A model generated the notes under the pieces. It ran no database searches and had not been told where the DNA came from. It saw only the letters and a program-made list of their open reading frames with translations. Positions 8,292 to 17,800 of a DNA stretch of 40,658 nucleotides are shown piece by piece (within the stretch, counting starts at the first letter, position 1; each line of letters starts with the position of its first letter). The DNA is from Bacteroidaceae bacterium (GTDB taxonomy: Bacteria > Bacteroidota > Bacteroidia > Bacteroidales > Bacteroidaceae). The stretch spans positions 1 through 40,658 of the forward strand of contig JAKSIX010000020.1 in NCBI GenBank assembly GCA_024398595.1. The letters are read 5' to 3'. A program made the translations under genes and the position numbers.

Positions 8292-9014
8292 ATGGCATAC
8301 AGCACACCTGATATATTTTCGCGCACCGAGAGACTGGCCGGAAAGGAGGCCCTGGAAAGGCTGTCCGATGTTAAGGTGCTCATCGTCGGAACCGGCGGTG
8401 TGGGCAGCTGGTGCGCCGAGAGCCTTGTCCGCTCCGGCATAACGCAGCTGACAATAGCGGACTCGGATGTGGTCTGCGCATCGAACGTCAACCGTCAGCT
8501 GATGGCAACCGCGCGAACCATAGGTATACCGAAGGTAAATGCATTGCGCGAACGCCTGTCAGACATCAATCCGGATGCCTGCATTACCGCCCTATATGAG
8601 AGATTTTCAGAAGATACGGCCAGTCTGTTCCGTCTGGAAGAATACGACTATATCGTTGATGCCATAGACAGCATTCCGGACAAGATGACCCTGATACTGA
8701 AATCCTTAGAGACCGGTGCAGTCCTGTTCTCATCGATGGGCGCGGCACTAAAGACCGACCCTTCACGCATATCTGTGGCTGAATTCTGGAAAGTCCACGG
8801 CTGCCCGCTTGCCAAAGCATTGCGTACAGGATTCAAGAAAAGCGGCAGATTCCCCTCGCGCAAATTCCAGTGCGTATTCAGCGATGAACGTTTGGAGAAC
8901 CGGCCGTCGGCTGACGAGAGCGGCAACGGCGTGGCCGTACATATCACTGCATCATTCGGTTTCCGTATAGCCTCACTCGTCTTCAATGACGTGACAGGAC
9001 TTGCCGGACATTAG
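8292..9014 (+). CDS. tcdA: tRNA threonylcarbamoyladenosine dehydratase (ThiF/E1-like)
   Basis: Forms cyclic t6A at tRNA position 37 by ATP-dependent dehydration of threonylcarbamoyladenosine. The 240 residues show the E1-like Rossmann motif GTGGVG (33-38), ADSDVV, the NVNRQ segment that places the adenylate, and the DAIDSI block of the TcdA/CsdL group. Length fits the family. The stop overlaps that of the convergent GH18 gene within the four bases TTAG (9011-9014). The short leader implied by the promoter at 8276-8283 is unusual. Other ThiF-like roles such as thiamine or molybdopterin sulfur transfer are less likely because no partner genes are present. Confidence 0.9.
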   Translation: MAYSTPDIFSRTERLAGKEALERLSDVKVLIVGTGGVGSWCAESLVRSGITQLTIADSDVVCASNVNRQLMATARTIGIPKVNALRERLSDINPDACITALYERFSEDTASLFRLEEYDYIVDAIDSIPDKMTLILKSLETGAVLFSSMGAALKTDPSRISVAEFWKVHGCPLAKALRTGFKKSGRFPSRKFQCVFSDERLENRPSADESGNGVAVHITASFGFRIASLVFNDVTGLAGH

Positions 9015-10039
9015 CGACCATTGCCGGCCAAAACGTCACACACGGCCTTGAGAAGCGTACCTTCCTCATCGTCGCCGCTGTTCGGCCAGCACATTGCACC
9101 CTTCAAACCTTTTTCATTGATAAACTGCACCTTGTAGCGTATCGATGCAGTATCATCGTACGAATACATGAATGTGCCAGCCCTGTCGGTAAGGTACGGG
9201 ACCTTTGACTCTTCGTCCCAATTATAGAAATAGTTGCTCAGGAGGTGCGCCTCGGTATTCTTCACACTTTCCTGAAAGTTCCCGTCACCACGTCCGTAGA
9301 ACGGTATTCCCATCACAATCTTATTCTTTGGCACGCCGGCGGAAAGGAATTTCGCTATAGCCTCCGACGCTGAAATATCTCTCACGTGCTCCGAGTGGTA
9401 CAGCGGAGAGTTGTGATATGGAGGCTCTCCCATATCGTATGTCATCACATTGTAATAATCCACATATTTGTCCACGTCGCTGAAATTGACATATTTCGCA
9501 CCGGCAATGACAGCTACAGATACAGTACGCTTCGGTCCTATGGCTATGCGTATCTCCTTGAGAAGTTTGGTGAGATTATCAATATCGTCAGGCGATGCCG
9601 TTATTCCCGACTCATCCTGTGTGGGATATTCCCAGTCAATGTCAATGCCGTCAATACCCATATCCCATATCAGTCTCCTGCAGTCCCAGGCAAAAGCCCT
9701 TCGCTTCAGGGCATCGGCCGCCATCTCAGAGAATCCTCCACTCCCCCATCCGCCTATGGACAGCACCACCTTCAGGTTGCGGTGGCTTTTCTTCAGTTCC
9801 AGCAACTGCCTCAACCTTTCCTCATTGTCTATGCACACACTGTCAAAACTCTCACTCACGTGACCGAAAGCATAGTTTATGCAACTCACACGGCTCACAT
9901 CCGGCACATCGTCAGTCCACGATGTCACATACACGCTCACATACGGAGCGTCCTCCACCGCAAAGACATTTGTCCCGGCAAAAATCGCAGCGCACAGCAG
10001 TATAACCGCCTTCCTATATTTATATAAGGTTTTCAGCAT
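9011..10039 (-). CDS. Glycoside hydrolase family 18 (chitinase-like) secreted protein
   Basis: A 342-residue exported GH18 protein. A signal peptide (basic start, hydrophobic core, VFA end near residue 27) is followed by a TIM barrel with the family motif DGIDIDWEYP, giving Asp130, Asp133, Asp135 and the acid/base Glu137. SIGGW and YDMG are two more GH18 landmarks. It may cleave chitin, peptidoglycan or N-glycan beta-1,4-GlcNAc bonds; the substrate cannot be told, and no binding module is present. A longer TTG-initiated frame reaches 10078, but the exact minus-strand promoter element at 10066-10073 would lie inside it, and AGGGGG precedes ATG 10039, so I use the shorter form. Confidence 0.88.
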   Translation of the reverse strand: MLKTLYKYRKAVILLCAAIFAGTNVFAVEDAPYVSVYVTSWTDDVPDVSRVSCINYAFGHVSESFDSVCIDNEERLRQLLELKKSHRNLKVVLSIGGWGSGGFSEMAADALKRRAFAWDCRRLIWDMGIDGIDIDWEYPTQDESGITASPDDIDNLTKLLKEIRIAIGPKRTVSVAVIAGAKYVNFSDVDKYVDYYNVMTYDMGEPPYHNSPLYHSEHVRDISASEAIAKFLSAGVPKNKIVMGIPFYGRGDGNFQESVKNTEAHLLSNYFYNWDEESKVPYLTDRAGTFMYSYDDTASIRYKVQFINEKGLKGAMCWPNSGDDEEGTLLKAVCDVLAGNGR

Positions 10040-10065
10040 CTCACCCCCTGATGATTTCCAATGCG

Positions 10066-10073
10066 CAAAGTTA
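10066..10073 (-). promoter_or_regulatory. -7 promoter element for the GH18 gene
   Basis: Read on the minus strand this is TAACTTTG, an exact TAnnTTTG match, 27 bases before ATG 10039. It gives a leader of about 20 nucleotides that contains AGGGGG close to the start codon. Confidence 0.6.
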
Positions 10074-10094
10074 TACAATAATAATGTAATGTAA

Positions 10095-10280
10095 CAGACC
10101 GCAAATATCTTATTCCCAGGAAGTGGTCCGGATGTGTACGGCCATTGGTTTACTACTGGTATCTGTGATGCCTACGGAACAGGCGGCGGGGTCCAGGCAA
10201 TTGCATTATTGGTGGAAACTCTCGCAGAATCAGGAGATTTTATGTATGTTTGCAGTCATAAAGATTTTTTGACAAAATGA
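10095..10280 (+). pseudogene. Apparent 3' remnant of an unidentified gene
   Basis: Between the GH18 gene and the next outer-membrane gene, one plus-strand frame stays open for 61 codons after a TAA at 10092-10094 and ends in TGA at 10278-10280. It has no early ATG. The translation looks protein-like rather than random: it contains PGSGPDVYGHWFTTG, then DAYGTGGGVQAIALLVETL and a short tail. I do not recognise the family; the Gly-rich segment followed by an amphipathic helix could be the C-terminal end of an enzyme domain. I infer a 5'-truncated relic. A promoter element for the next gene sits inside its 3' end. Confidence 0.4.
10245..10252 (+). promoter_or_regulatory. -7 promoter element (TATGTTTG) for the Omp85-like gene
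   Basis: An exact TAnnTTTG match 35 bases before the ATG at 10288. It lies within the 3' part of the apparent gene remnant at 10095-10280. Confidence 0.55.
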
Positions 10281-10287
10281 ACCACGT

Positions 10288-11604
10288 ATGAAAAGACTTA
10301 CATTGTTTGCAATTCTGGTGATAATGCTGGCTTCGTCCGTATCGGCAGCGAAGAGGAAAGCCGCTGACGGAGAGATTATAAAATCAGGTTGGAATTTCGG
10401 TCCGCTGCCCGTAGTGGGTTTCGACTCTGACTTGGGATTCCAGTACGGAGTATGCTGTGACATTTTCAACTACGGAGACGGCACATACTACCCCGAATAC
10501 AAGTTCAAGCTGAATGTCGAGGCATCCACATACACCAAGGGGTCAAGCATTCTGCGCTGCTACGGAGATTTCAAGAATGTCATACCCGACGGCAAGCTGT
10601 TCTTTGACGTGACATATCAGAGTGCCGGAAAATTCGGATTCTACGGATTCAACGGATTCGCATCGCCCTATTCAGATACCCGAGTCGTGCCGATGAGCGG
10701 AGCAGAGATTGCCGAGGATGCGAAAAGCGGATTCAACTATATGAACCGCAACCAGTTCAGGGCACTCGCCAGTATACAGAAAAAGATAATCGGCGACCTC
10801 AGATGGGCTGCAGGACTGGCTTATTACAATATCAGGACAGAAGCCTTGGACAAGGAAAAATTTGACGCATACGCAGGCCAGCAGACCCTTTACGAGCTTT
10901 ACCGCCAGCACAATCTGATCAGGGAGAACGAAGCTGAGGGAGGAAATGTACTTCAGCTGCGTGCCGGAATCATATATGACAGCCGCGACCACGACAGCGA
11001 TCCTACCAGAGGTTTCAATATAGAAGCCACACTGACAGGTTCACCCGACATTGATGGCAAAGGGTACGGGCATATGGGATTCACATTCCTCGGCTCACAA
11101 TATGTACCTGTAGTTTCAGAGAAACTGACTTTCGCATACAGGCTCGGAGTTCAGGCCAAGATATGCGGAGAGATTCCGTACTACTTCATAAATAATGTGA
11201 ACACGATGTTCTTCCGCAGGCTATACACCGAAGGTCTAGGCGGCAACACATCTGTCAGAGGTCTGAACAGGAACGGAGTCATAGGTGATGGAACCGCCTG
11301 GCTGAATCTGGAGTTCAGATGGAGAGTCTTTGATTTCCAGCTGATAAAGCAGAATTGGGGAATAGCCCTGAATCCGTTCTTCGATGCAGGTCAGGTAATA
11401 CAGTCATATCGCCTGGAAGAGCAGAAGAAATGCGGAGAGCCCATCTATTCTGACAAGAGCGAATCTCCCCACTGCACTGCAGGACTTGGCGTCAAGCTCG
11501 TAATGAACCACAATATGGTAATCTCCGTTGAGGCTGCAAAGCCGTTCAACACAAACGACGGAAGCCGTCTGTGGACGAATATAGGTTTCAACTATATGTT
11601 CTGA
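10288..11604 (+). CDS. Omp85-superfamily (BamA/TamA-like) outer-membrane barrel protein
   Basis: A 438-residue protein with a Sec signal peptide (about 1-20, ending VSA-A) and alternating amphipathic strands through the C-terminus, which ends GFNYMF with the terminal Phe expected of outer-membrane barrels. The segment TSVRGLNRNGVIGDG matches the VRG lid-loop motif of the D15/BamA barrel, and YDSRDHDSDPTRGF is the usual strand before it. No POTRA domain is present, so this is the short barrel-only type common in Bacteroidota rather than BamA itself. The role could be lipid or protein handling at the outer membrane; function is unproven. Confidence 0.8.
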   Translation: MKRLTLFAILVIMLASSVSAAKRKAADGEIIKSGWNFGPLPVVGFDSDLGFQYGVCCDIFNYGDGTYYPEYKFKLNVEASTYTKGSSILRCYGDFKNVIPDGKLFFDVTYQSAGKFGFYGFNGFASPYSDTRVVPMSGAEIAEDAKSGFNYMNRNQFRALASIQKKIIGDLRWAAGLAYYNIRTEALDKEKFDAYAGQQTLYELYRQHNLIRENEAEGGNVLQLRAGIIYDSRDHDSDPTRGFNIEATLTGSPDIDGKGYGHMGFTFLGSQYVPVVSEKLTFAYRLGVQAKICGEIPYYFINNVNTMFFRRLYTEGLGGNTSVRGLNRNGVIGDGTAWLNLEFRWRVFDFQLIKQNWGIALNPFFDAGQVIQSYRLEEQKKCGEPIYSDKSESPHCTAGLGVKLVMNHNMVISVEAAKPFNTNDGSRLWTNIGFNYMF

Positions 11605-11623
11605 CAGAAAATGTCTGAGATCC

Positions 11624-12226
11624 TCAACGGACCTCAAACATTTCCTCCATAGCGCGGTACTCGCTGTGACGCGGTGACGGAACAGCGTCATCTGCCGCAT
11701 ATCCGAAAGGCATAAGCAGAATCGGATGGATATTTTCAGGCAGACCGAGCTCACTTACAGCCTCCTCGGGATTGAATCTGCCTACAAGACAGGTACCGAT
11801 TCCGAGATTATAAGCCTCCAGCATCATATGCGTCAGGACTATCGAGCAGTCTATATCGCCATAGTTGCCGTCATCACGCTTGCACACACGGTTGTCATCA
11901 TAGCACATAAGGAAAGCCTGCGGAGCTCCGTAAATGCACGGAGACAGTCTGTTGGCAATTTCCATAGCCTCCTTTGACTGCAGCAGATATATCATCTGCG
12001 GCTGGCTGTTGACCGCTGTCGGTGCCAATTTCCCGGCCTCAAGTATCTTGTCAATGACAGCCTGCTCTACAGGCTTGTCGGAAAAATGCCTGACGGAATA
12101 GCGTCCTGCGGCAAGTTCAAGAAAATCAGCATTCATTTGCACGTTGTTTTGACTGTTTGTATTGCAGCAGCCGCTTGTCATTATAATCATAGCGGCTGAC
12201 AGCAACGATAATAAAGTTTTTCCCAT
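11624..12226 (-). CDS. Nitroreductase-family lipoprotein
   Basis: A 200-residue FMN-dependent nitroreductase-like protein. The N-terminus is a lipoprotein signal with lipobox TSGC (Cys20), unusual for a family that is mostly cytoplasmic. The mature part has the FMN-phosphate motif RYSVRHFSDKPV, the APTAVNSQP segment and the C-terminal LLMPFGYAAD block, so the enzyme core appears complete. Members reduce nitro groups, quinones or flavins with NAD(P)H; a periplasmic location would need a different electron donor. It is convergent with the Omp85-like gene (19 bases apart) and divergent from mutS2. Confidence 0.87.
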   Translation of the reverse strand: MGKTLLSLLSAAMIIMTSGCCNTNSQNNVQMNADFLELAAGRYSVRHFSDKPVEQAVIDKILEAGKLAPTAVNSQPQMIYLLQSKEAMEIANRLSPCIYGAPQAFLMCYDDNRVCKRDDGNYGDIDCSIVLTHMMLEAYNLGIGTCLVGRFNPEEAVSELGLPENIHPILLMPFGYAADDAVPSPRHSEYRAMEEMFEVR

Positions 12227-12284
12227 AACACATCACTTGGTTTTAATTCACGACGCAAATAAAGCAAAATAGATTCTAAAATTG

Positions 12285-12292
12285 TACTTTTG
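12285..12292 (+). promoter_or_regulatory. -7 promoter element (TACTTTTG) for mutS2
   Basis: An exact TAnnTTTG match 34 bases before the mutS2 ATG, in the 100-base gap divergent from the nitroreductase gene. Confidence 0.55.
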
Positions 12293-12326
12293 CAGTTGAT
12301 ATTCCTACACGGGTGTCTGACAAAAA

Positions 12327-14858
12327 ATGATTTATCCGGACAATTTTGAAGTAAAGACAGGTTTCAATGAAATCAGGGAAATGCTGTCGGAACGCTGTAT
12401 TTGCAACCTTGGAATACAGCGTGTCGGCGAAATATCCTTTATGACGGACTTCAATGACATATCGCTCCAATTGAGCCGGACATCCGAAATGATGCGCATA
12501 CTGCAGGAAGGTGTCACGTTCCCCGATACTGATTTCCACGATATGAGGGAGGCTCTGGCACACATCCGCGTCATCGGAACCTGGATTGACGAAGCTGCGC
12601 TTCTGCAGCTATGGCGTTCCATCGACACGATTTGCGGAATTGTAGCTTTCCTGCAGAGCGAAGAGCATCGTGCATCATACCCGAATCTGTGCGCAATGTC
12701 GGCCGATGTGGCGGTATTTCCGCAGATATCCGCATCCATCAGCCGCATACTGACGAAATTCGGCAAGATAAAGGACAATGCATCACCGGATCTGTACCGT
12801 ATAAGGATGGATCTGGCAAGTACACAGTTCGGCATAGGACGCATTCTCAACAACATTCTGAAACAGGCCCAGGCCGACGGCCTTGTCGATAAGGATGCTG
12901 CACCGACTATGCGTGACGGCCGTCTGGTATTACCGGTAGTACCGGCATTGAAACGCAAAATACAGGGAATAGTCCACGATGAGTCAGCTTCCGGCAAGAC
13001 AGTGTTCATCGAGCCGGCTGAGGTCGTAGAGGCCAACAACCGCATACGTGAACTTGAGGCTGATGAGAAACGCGAGATAATCCGCATTCTCTCAGCTATG
13101 GCGGACTCCATACGTCCGGAAATACCGTCGCTGCTGGAATCGTACGAATTTCTGGCCGACATTGACTTCATACACGCCAAGGCAAAACTGTCCATTGACA
13201 TTGATGCCGTCTGCCCCATTCTGGAACGCAAACCGATGATAGACTGGGTTCAGGCCATACATCCGCTGTTGAAAATCTCACTGTCCAGGCACGGCCGGCA
13301 GGTTGTCCCCTTGGACTTGCGGTTAGACTCAAAGACAAGCATACTTCTGATATCAGGTCCGAATGCTGGAGGAAAATCCGTATGCCTCAAGACGGCCGGC
13401 CTGCTGCAGTATATGCTCCAATGCGGTCTGCCGATACCTATGCGTTACAACAGCCACGCCGGAATATTCAAGAGCATCTTTATGGACATCGGCGACGAGC
13501 AGAGCATTGAGAATGACCTCAGTACATATTCCAGCCATCTGCTGAACATGAAGCAGATGATGAAGAACTGCGACCGCAACAGCCTGATTCTGATAGACGA
13601 GTTCGGCAGCGGTACGGAGCCCAACATAGGCGGTGCCATAGCCGAGGCCGTACTGATGCGCTTCAACCAGAGCCGCACGTTCGGCGTAATAACCACGCAT
13701 TATCAGAACCTGAAACAGTTCGCAGACTCTCACGAAGGCATAATCAACGGGGCAATGCTGTATGACAGGCATCTGATGCAGCCACTGTACATACTCCAGA
13801 CCGGCAATCCCGGCAGCTCTTTCGCCGTTGAGATAGCCCGCAAGATAGGACTTCCGGAAGATGTCATAGCCGATGCCACAGAGATTGTCGGACGTGAATA
13901 CATCAATGCCGACAAATATCTTCAGGACATTGTACGCGACAAACGCTACTGGGAGAACAAACGCCAGAATGTCCATCAGCTGGAAAAGCAGTTGGATGAA
14001 CAGATTGCAAGGCACGAGCGGGAAATCGGCGACCTGCAGAAAGAGAGGAAGAGCATCCTGAAGGAGGCGCGTGAGCAGGCTGACCAGATACTGAAGGACT
14101 CGAATGCTGTCATTGAGAACACCATACGCACCATCAGGGAATCACAGGCTGAAAAGGAACTGACCAAACTGGCCAGGCAGGAACTGTCTGAATTCAAGGA
14201 CAAGCTGGAAACCATCTCTGACGATACGGAGAAAAACCGGGAGATTGACAGGCAGATGGAGCGGATACGCCAGAGTCAGGAACGCCGGCGCAAGAACCGT
14301 GAGGAAAGAGCCAAGAAACGTGACCGGCAGCCAAGCGGACAGGCACAGCAGCCACAGGTTTCAGAATACAGAGCCAGTCTCTATTCCGACATATTCAAGG
14401 CCGGCGATACAGTACGTATCAAGGGTCAGACCGCCGTGGGTACGGTAACATCAGTTGGCAAGGACAATGTATCAGTGGAGTTCGGCAATATGTCCTGCAC
14501 ACTGAAAAAGGACAGGCTGGAACATTCCGAGCCTGTGAAGTCCAGTGCACTGAACAAGTCCTACACCTACGTCAGCGAGCAGACATCTCAGGAGGTAAGC
14601 AGGAGGAAGCTGAACTTTCATCCGGACTTGGACGTTCGCGGACTGCGTGGAGATGAGGCAGTCCAGACAGTGATGCACTACATAGACGATGCCACGCTTA
14701 TCGGTATGTCACGCGTGAGAATACTTCACGGAACAGGCAACGGCATACTGAGAAATCTCATAAGACAATATCTCAACACCGTGCCGGCCGTCATGTCATT
14801 TCACGACGAGCACATTCAGTTCGGCGGAAGCGGAATAACCGTGGTCGATATAGGTTAG
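12327..14858 (+). CDS. mutS2: MutS2 family ATPase/nuclease
   Basis: An 843-residue MutS homologue of the MutS2 class, which acts on branched DNA or collided ribosomes rather than in mismatch repair. It lacks the MutS mismatch-recognition domain. Visible parts are the core/lever region (about 1-320), Walker A GPNAGGKS (344-351), Walker B LILIDEFGSGTEP, the ST(H)HY signature as TTHYQNLK, a long charged coiled coil (about 520-680) and a C-terminal Smr domain starting at LDVRGLRG (768) with HGTGNG. All domains are present and length is slightly above the usual 780-800. The stop overlaps the convergent HTCS stop in the bases TTAG (14855-14858). Confidence 0.94.
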   Translation: MIYPDNFEVKTGFNEIREMLSERCICNLGIQRVGEISFMTDFNDISLQLSRTSEMMRILQEGVTFPDTDFHDMREALAHIRVIGTWIDEAALLQLWRSIDTICGIVAFLQSEEHRASYPNLCAMSADVAVFPQISASISRILTKFGKIKDNASPDLYRIRMDLASTQFGIGRILNNILKQAQADGLVDKDAAPTMRDGRLVLPVVPALKRKIQGIVHDESASGKTVFIEPAEVVEANNRIRELEADEKREIIRILSAMADSIRPEIPSLLESYEFLADIDFIHAKAKLSIDIDAVCPILERKPMIDWVQAIHPLLKISLSRHGRQVVPLDLRLDSKTSILLISGPNAGGKSVCLKTAGLLQYMLQCGLPIPMRYNSHAGIFKSIFMDIGDEQSIENDLSTYSSHLLNMKQMMKNCDRNSLILIDEFGSGTEPNIGGAIAEAVLMRFNQSRTFGVITTHYQNLKQFADSHEGIINGAMLYDRHLMQPLYILQTGNPGSSFAVEIARKIGLPEDVIADATEIVGREYINADKYLQDIVRDKRYWENKRQNVHQLEKQLDEQIARHEREIGDLQKERKSILKEAREQADQILKDSNAVIENTIRTIRESQAEKELTKLARQELSEFKDKLETISDDTEKNREIDRQMERIRQSQERRRKNREERAKKRDRQPSGQAQQPQVSEYRASLYSDIFKAGDTVRIKGQTAVGTVTSVGKDNVSVEFGNMSCTLKKDRLEHSEPVKSSALNKSYTYVSEQTSQEVSRRKLNFHPDLDVRGLRGDEAVQTVMHYIDDATLIGMSRVRILHGTGNGILRNLIRQYLNTVPAVMSFHDEHIQFGGSGITVVDIG

Positions 14859-17800
14859 GCATCCGTCCCGATTTTGCCCGCACGGCTTCTGATATACTCA
14901 GACGGAGTCATTCCATAATAGTTCTTGAACGCTGTAGCAAAATGGGCGGCAGTATTGAAGCCGGACATATCGGCAATCTCGGATATGTTCAATCCACCCT
15001 GCTCCAGCAAAGCCGCAGCGTGGCGTATGCGTATGTTATAGATGAAGCGTCCGGCTGACAATCCTGTGATATTCTTCAATTTACGATGAAGCTGTGTCCG
15101 GCTGACACCTACCATGCCGGCCAGCATCTCCACAGAAAGTTCAGGATTGGACATATTACTGTTAACCACATCCATAATACGGTCCATAAGCTGTTCGTCA
15201 TTGGACTGTACTTCAGGCATCTCCAGTCTGTCTTTCTGTTCCTGCTCCCCTGAGAACTTTCCCCTGACAATCAGACGGTTGTTGATAAGGTTCGCAACCT
15301 GTATCTTCAGTTCATTCAGATAGAAAGGCTTCGGCAGATATACATCGGCTCCCGTCTCCATTCCACTCATACGGTCCTGAAGCTGATTACGGGCTGAAAG
15401 CAGAATCACCGGTATATGACTTACGTTGGGATTATTGCGCAACGCCCTGACAAAACTTATTCCGTCCATCTCCGGCATTACGACATCGGATATTATCACA
15501 TCCGGCATCTGCGATATTGCCAGATGCAGTCCTTCCTTCCCATTCCGGCACGCTATTACTTTGTAGTAGGACGCACGCAGGCTCTGGGCTATATAATCCA
15601 GAATAGATTCGTCATCGTCAACCACCAGTACCTTGTATCCCTTCGTGGCACTCGCGCTGCGGCCGGCCGGCTCGGCGACATCAGCACACTCACACTTTCC
15701 AATGACACAGGTCGCAGAATCGGACATTTCCATCTCGTCCTCACGCAAATGGCTGTTGCCTAAAGGCAGACGGAACCGGAACACACTGCCTTGTGAGTCA
15801 TCGCGGTTTTCAGCCTTAATCGTCCCGTGATGCATCTCTACAAGTATCCTACTGTAATTCAGTCCAATACCCAAGCCTAAAGTCACAGAGGTAAGTGCAT
15901 TGTCGGCTCTGTAGAAACGCTCAAACACATTATTCACATCAGCCACATCAAGACCTATTCCTGAGTCAATCACAGCCACCTCGACATAATGATGTAAAGG
16001 TCCGTCGGTAGTATCGTCAGTCCCGCTGCGGAGCTCTATGCGTATCTCACCACCATCCGAAGTATATTTGAACGCATTTGACAGCAGATTTGACACTATT
16101 TTCTCTATGCTGTCACGGTCTATCCATACAAGAAGCTCATCCTGTGAATGATTGAATGAATAGCGTATGTCATGCTGTCCGGCACTGTATATGAACATTT
16201 CATACACCCCCTGTACGAAAGACACCATATCGGTCTCCCTGCATTTCAAATGCATCTGTCCCTCATCATAACGGCGTATATCCAGCAGCTGGTTCACGAG
16301 ATTCAGCATTTTCGTGGATGCCCTGTGCATCATCCTCAATGAACGGCGCGATGCATCGTCCATATTGTCACTGCGCAGCAGTTCATCCAATGGTGATATC
16401 ACCATGGTCAGAGGAGAGCACAGCTCGTGGGCGACATTGGTAAACGACTGGAGCTTCACCTCACCGAGTTCCCTGATGTGACGCTGCTTGTTGTTATATA
16501 CCAGTATCATCACCATACACAAGGCGCAGAACGCATACACTATTATCGCCCAAATGCTCAGATACCAGGGACTCGCTATGTATATCGTGTAGGTGCTTGT
16601 CTCCGAAACGTTATTGTTGCTTATGGCACGGACACTCAGCTGATGCCGTCCCGGTGCCATACGGGTAAATGTTATCCGGTTCACCCCGGCCGGAGTCGAG
16701 TTCCACTGATTACGGTTAAAGGAATACTCGTATGTGATGCAATCCTGGTTTCCGTAATCAAACGTGCTGAACTCCAGCGTAAAGGAGTTGTCCTTGTATG
16801 ACAGATGGAACTCATCCGACACGGACACCGGAGCTTTCATGACGACACGTCTTCCCGACATAGTCTCGGGACCGGCCGGTGTATCGTTAAGATAGAATCC
16901 TGTCAAGACCACATCTCCGAAATTATCCTGTCCTGTAATATCGGATGGGGCGAAATACGTTATTCCCTGCCTGGAACCCCAGAACAGCGTACGGCCGGAT
17001 TTGTCACTGATACAGGCTCTGGTATTATAACTTTTGTCTAACAATCCATAGCCGGAATAGAATCTGTCAATCTTCAGCGTTTCACAGTCAATACGGTTCA
17101 ACCCTACCCTTGTGCCGCACCATATATTTCCGTCCTCATCCTGCAGCAGGCCGGATATCGAATTGTTTGAAAGTCCGTCGTCAGAGGTAAGGCTCACGCA
17201 CGTTCCTGTCTTTTTATCATACATAGTCAGACCGTTGCTGGTGCCTATCCAGACTTTTCCCTGTCTGTCGCACAGTATTACATTACAGGTATTCCCTGAA
17301 ATCCCTACGCATTGCGGTACGGGTTCAAACTGGCCGGTCCCGGTATCAAAACAGCTGACACCGGTATTATGCCCTATCCATAGCACCCCGTCATAATCTG
17401 CCGCCAAGGCATTGATCCAGTCATTGTCAGGTCTTGAGCTCCCATCGGAATACGAAGCGCCGCTCCAGTGTGTGTCCTCTTCTGTCCGGGGATTGTATAT
17501 ACCGAATCCCGTACCTCTCGTAGCATAATACAGATTACCAGACGCATCCTCCGCCATAGATATTATCGCGGCATTGTCACCGTCCAGACTTTTAATTTCC
17601 AGAACGTTGTCCGAAGTATTCAGCATGGCCATCTTTCCATCGTACAGGCCGGACTCTATCCTACCCGAGCCTGACCGGAACAGACAACTGGCGTACGGTT
17701 GGTCCTGCAGCTGCGCGGCAATTCTTCCATTCGGGTCAAAGCAGGTTACAGGATTGTCCAAAAAACCGCACCACAGATTACCGTTGCCGTCAATTGCCAT

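Noticed and set aside
12332-13231. A 299-codon minus-strand open frame opposite mutS2
   Set aside because: It is the Ser/Arg/Met-rich complement of a well-supported mutS2 sequence and has no promoter or recognisable fold.
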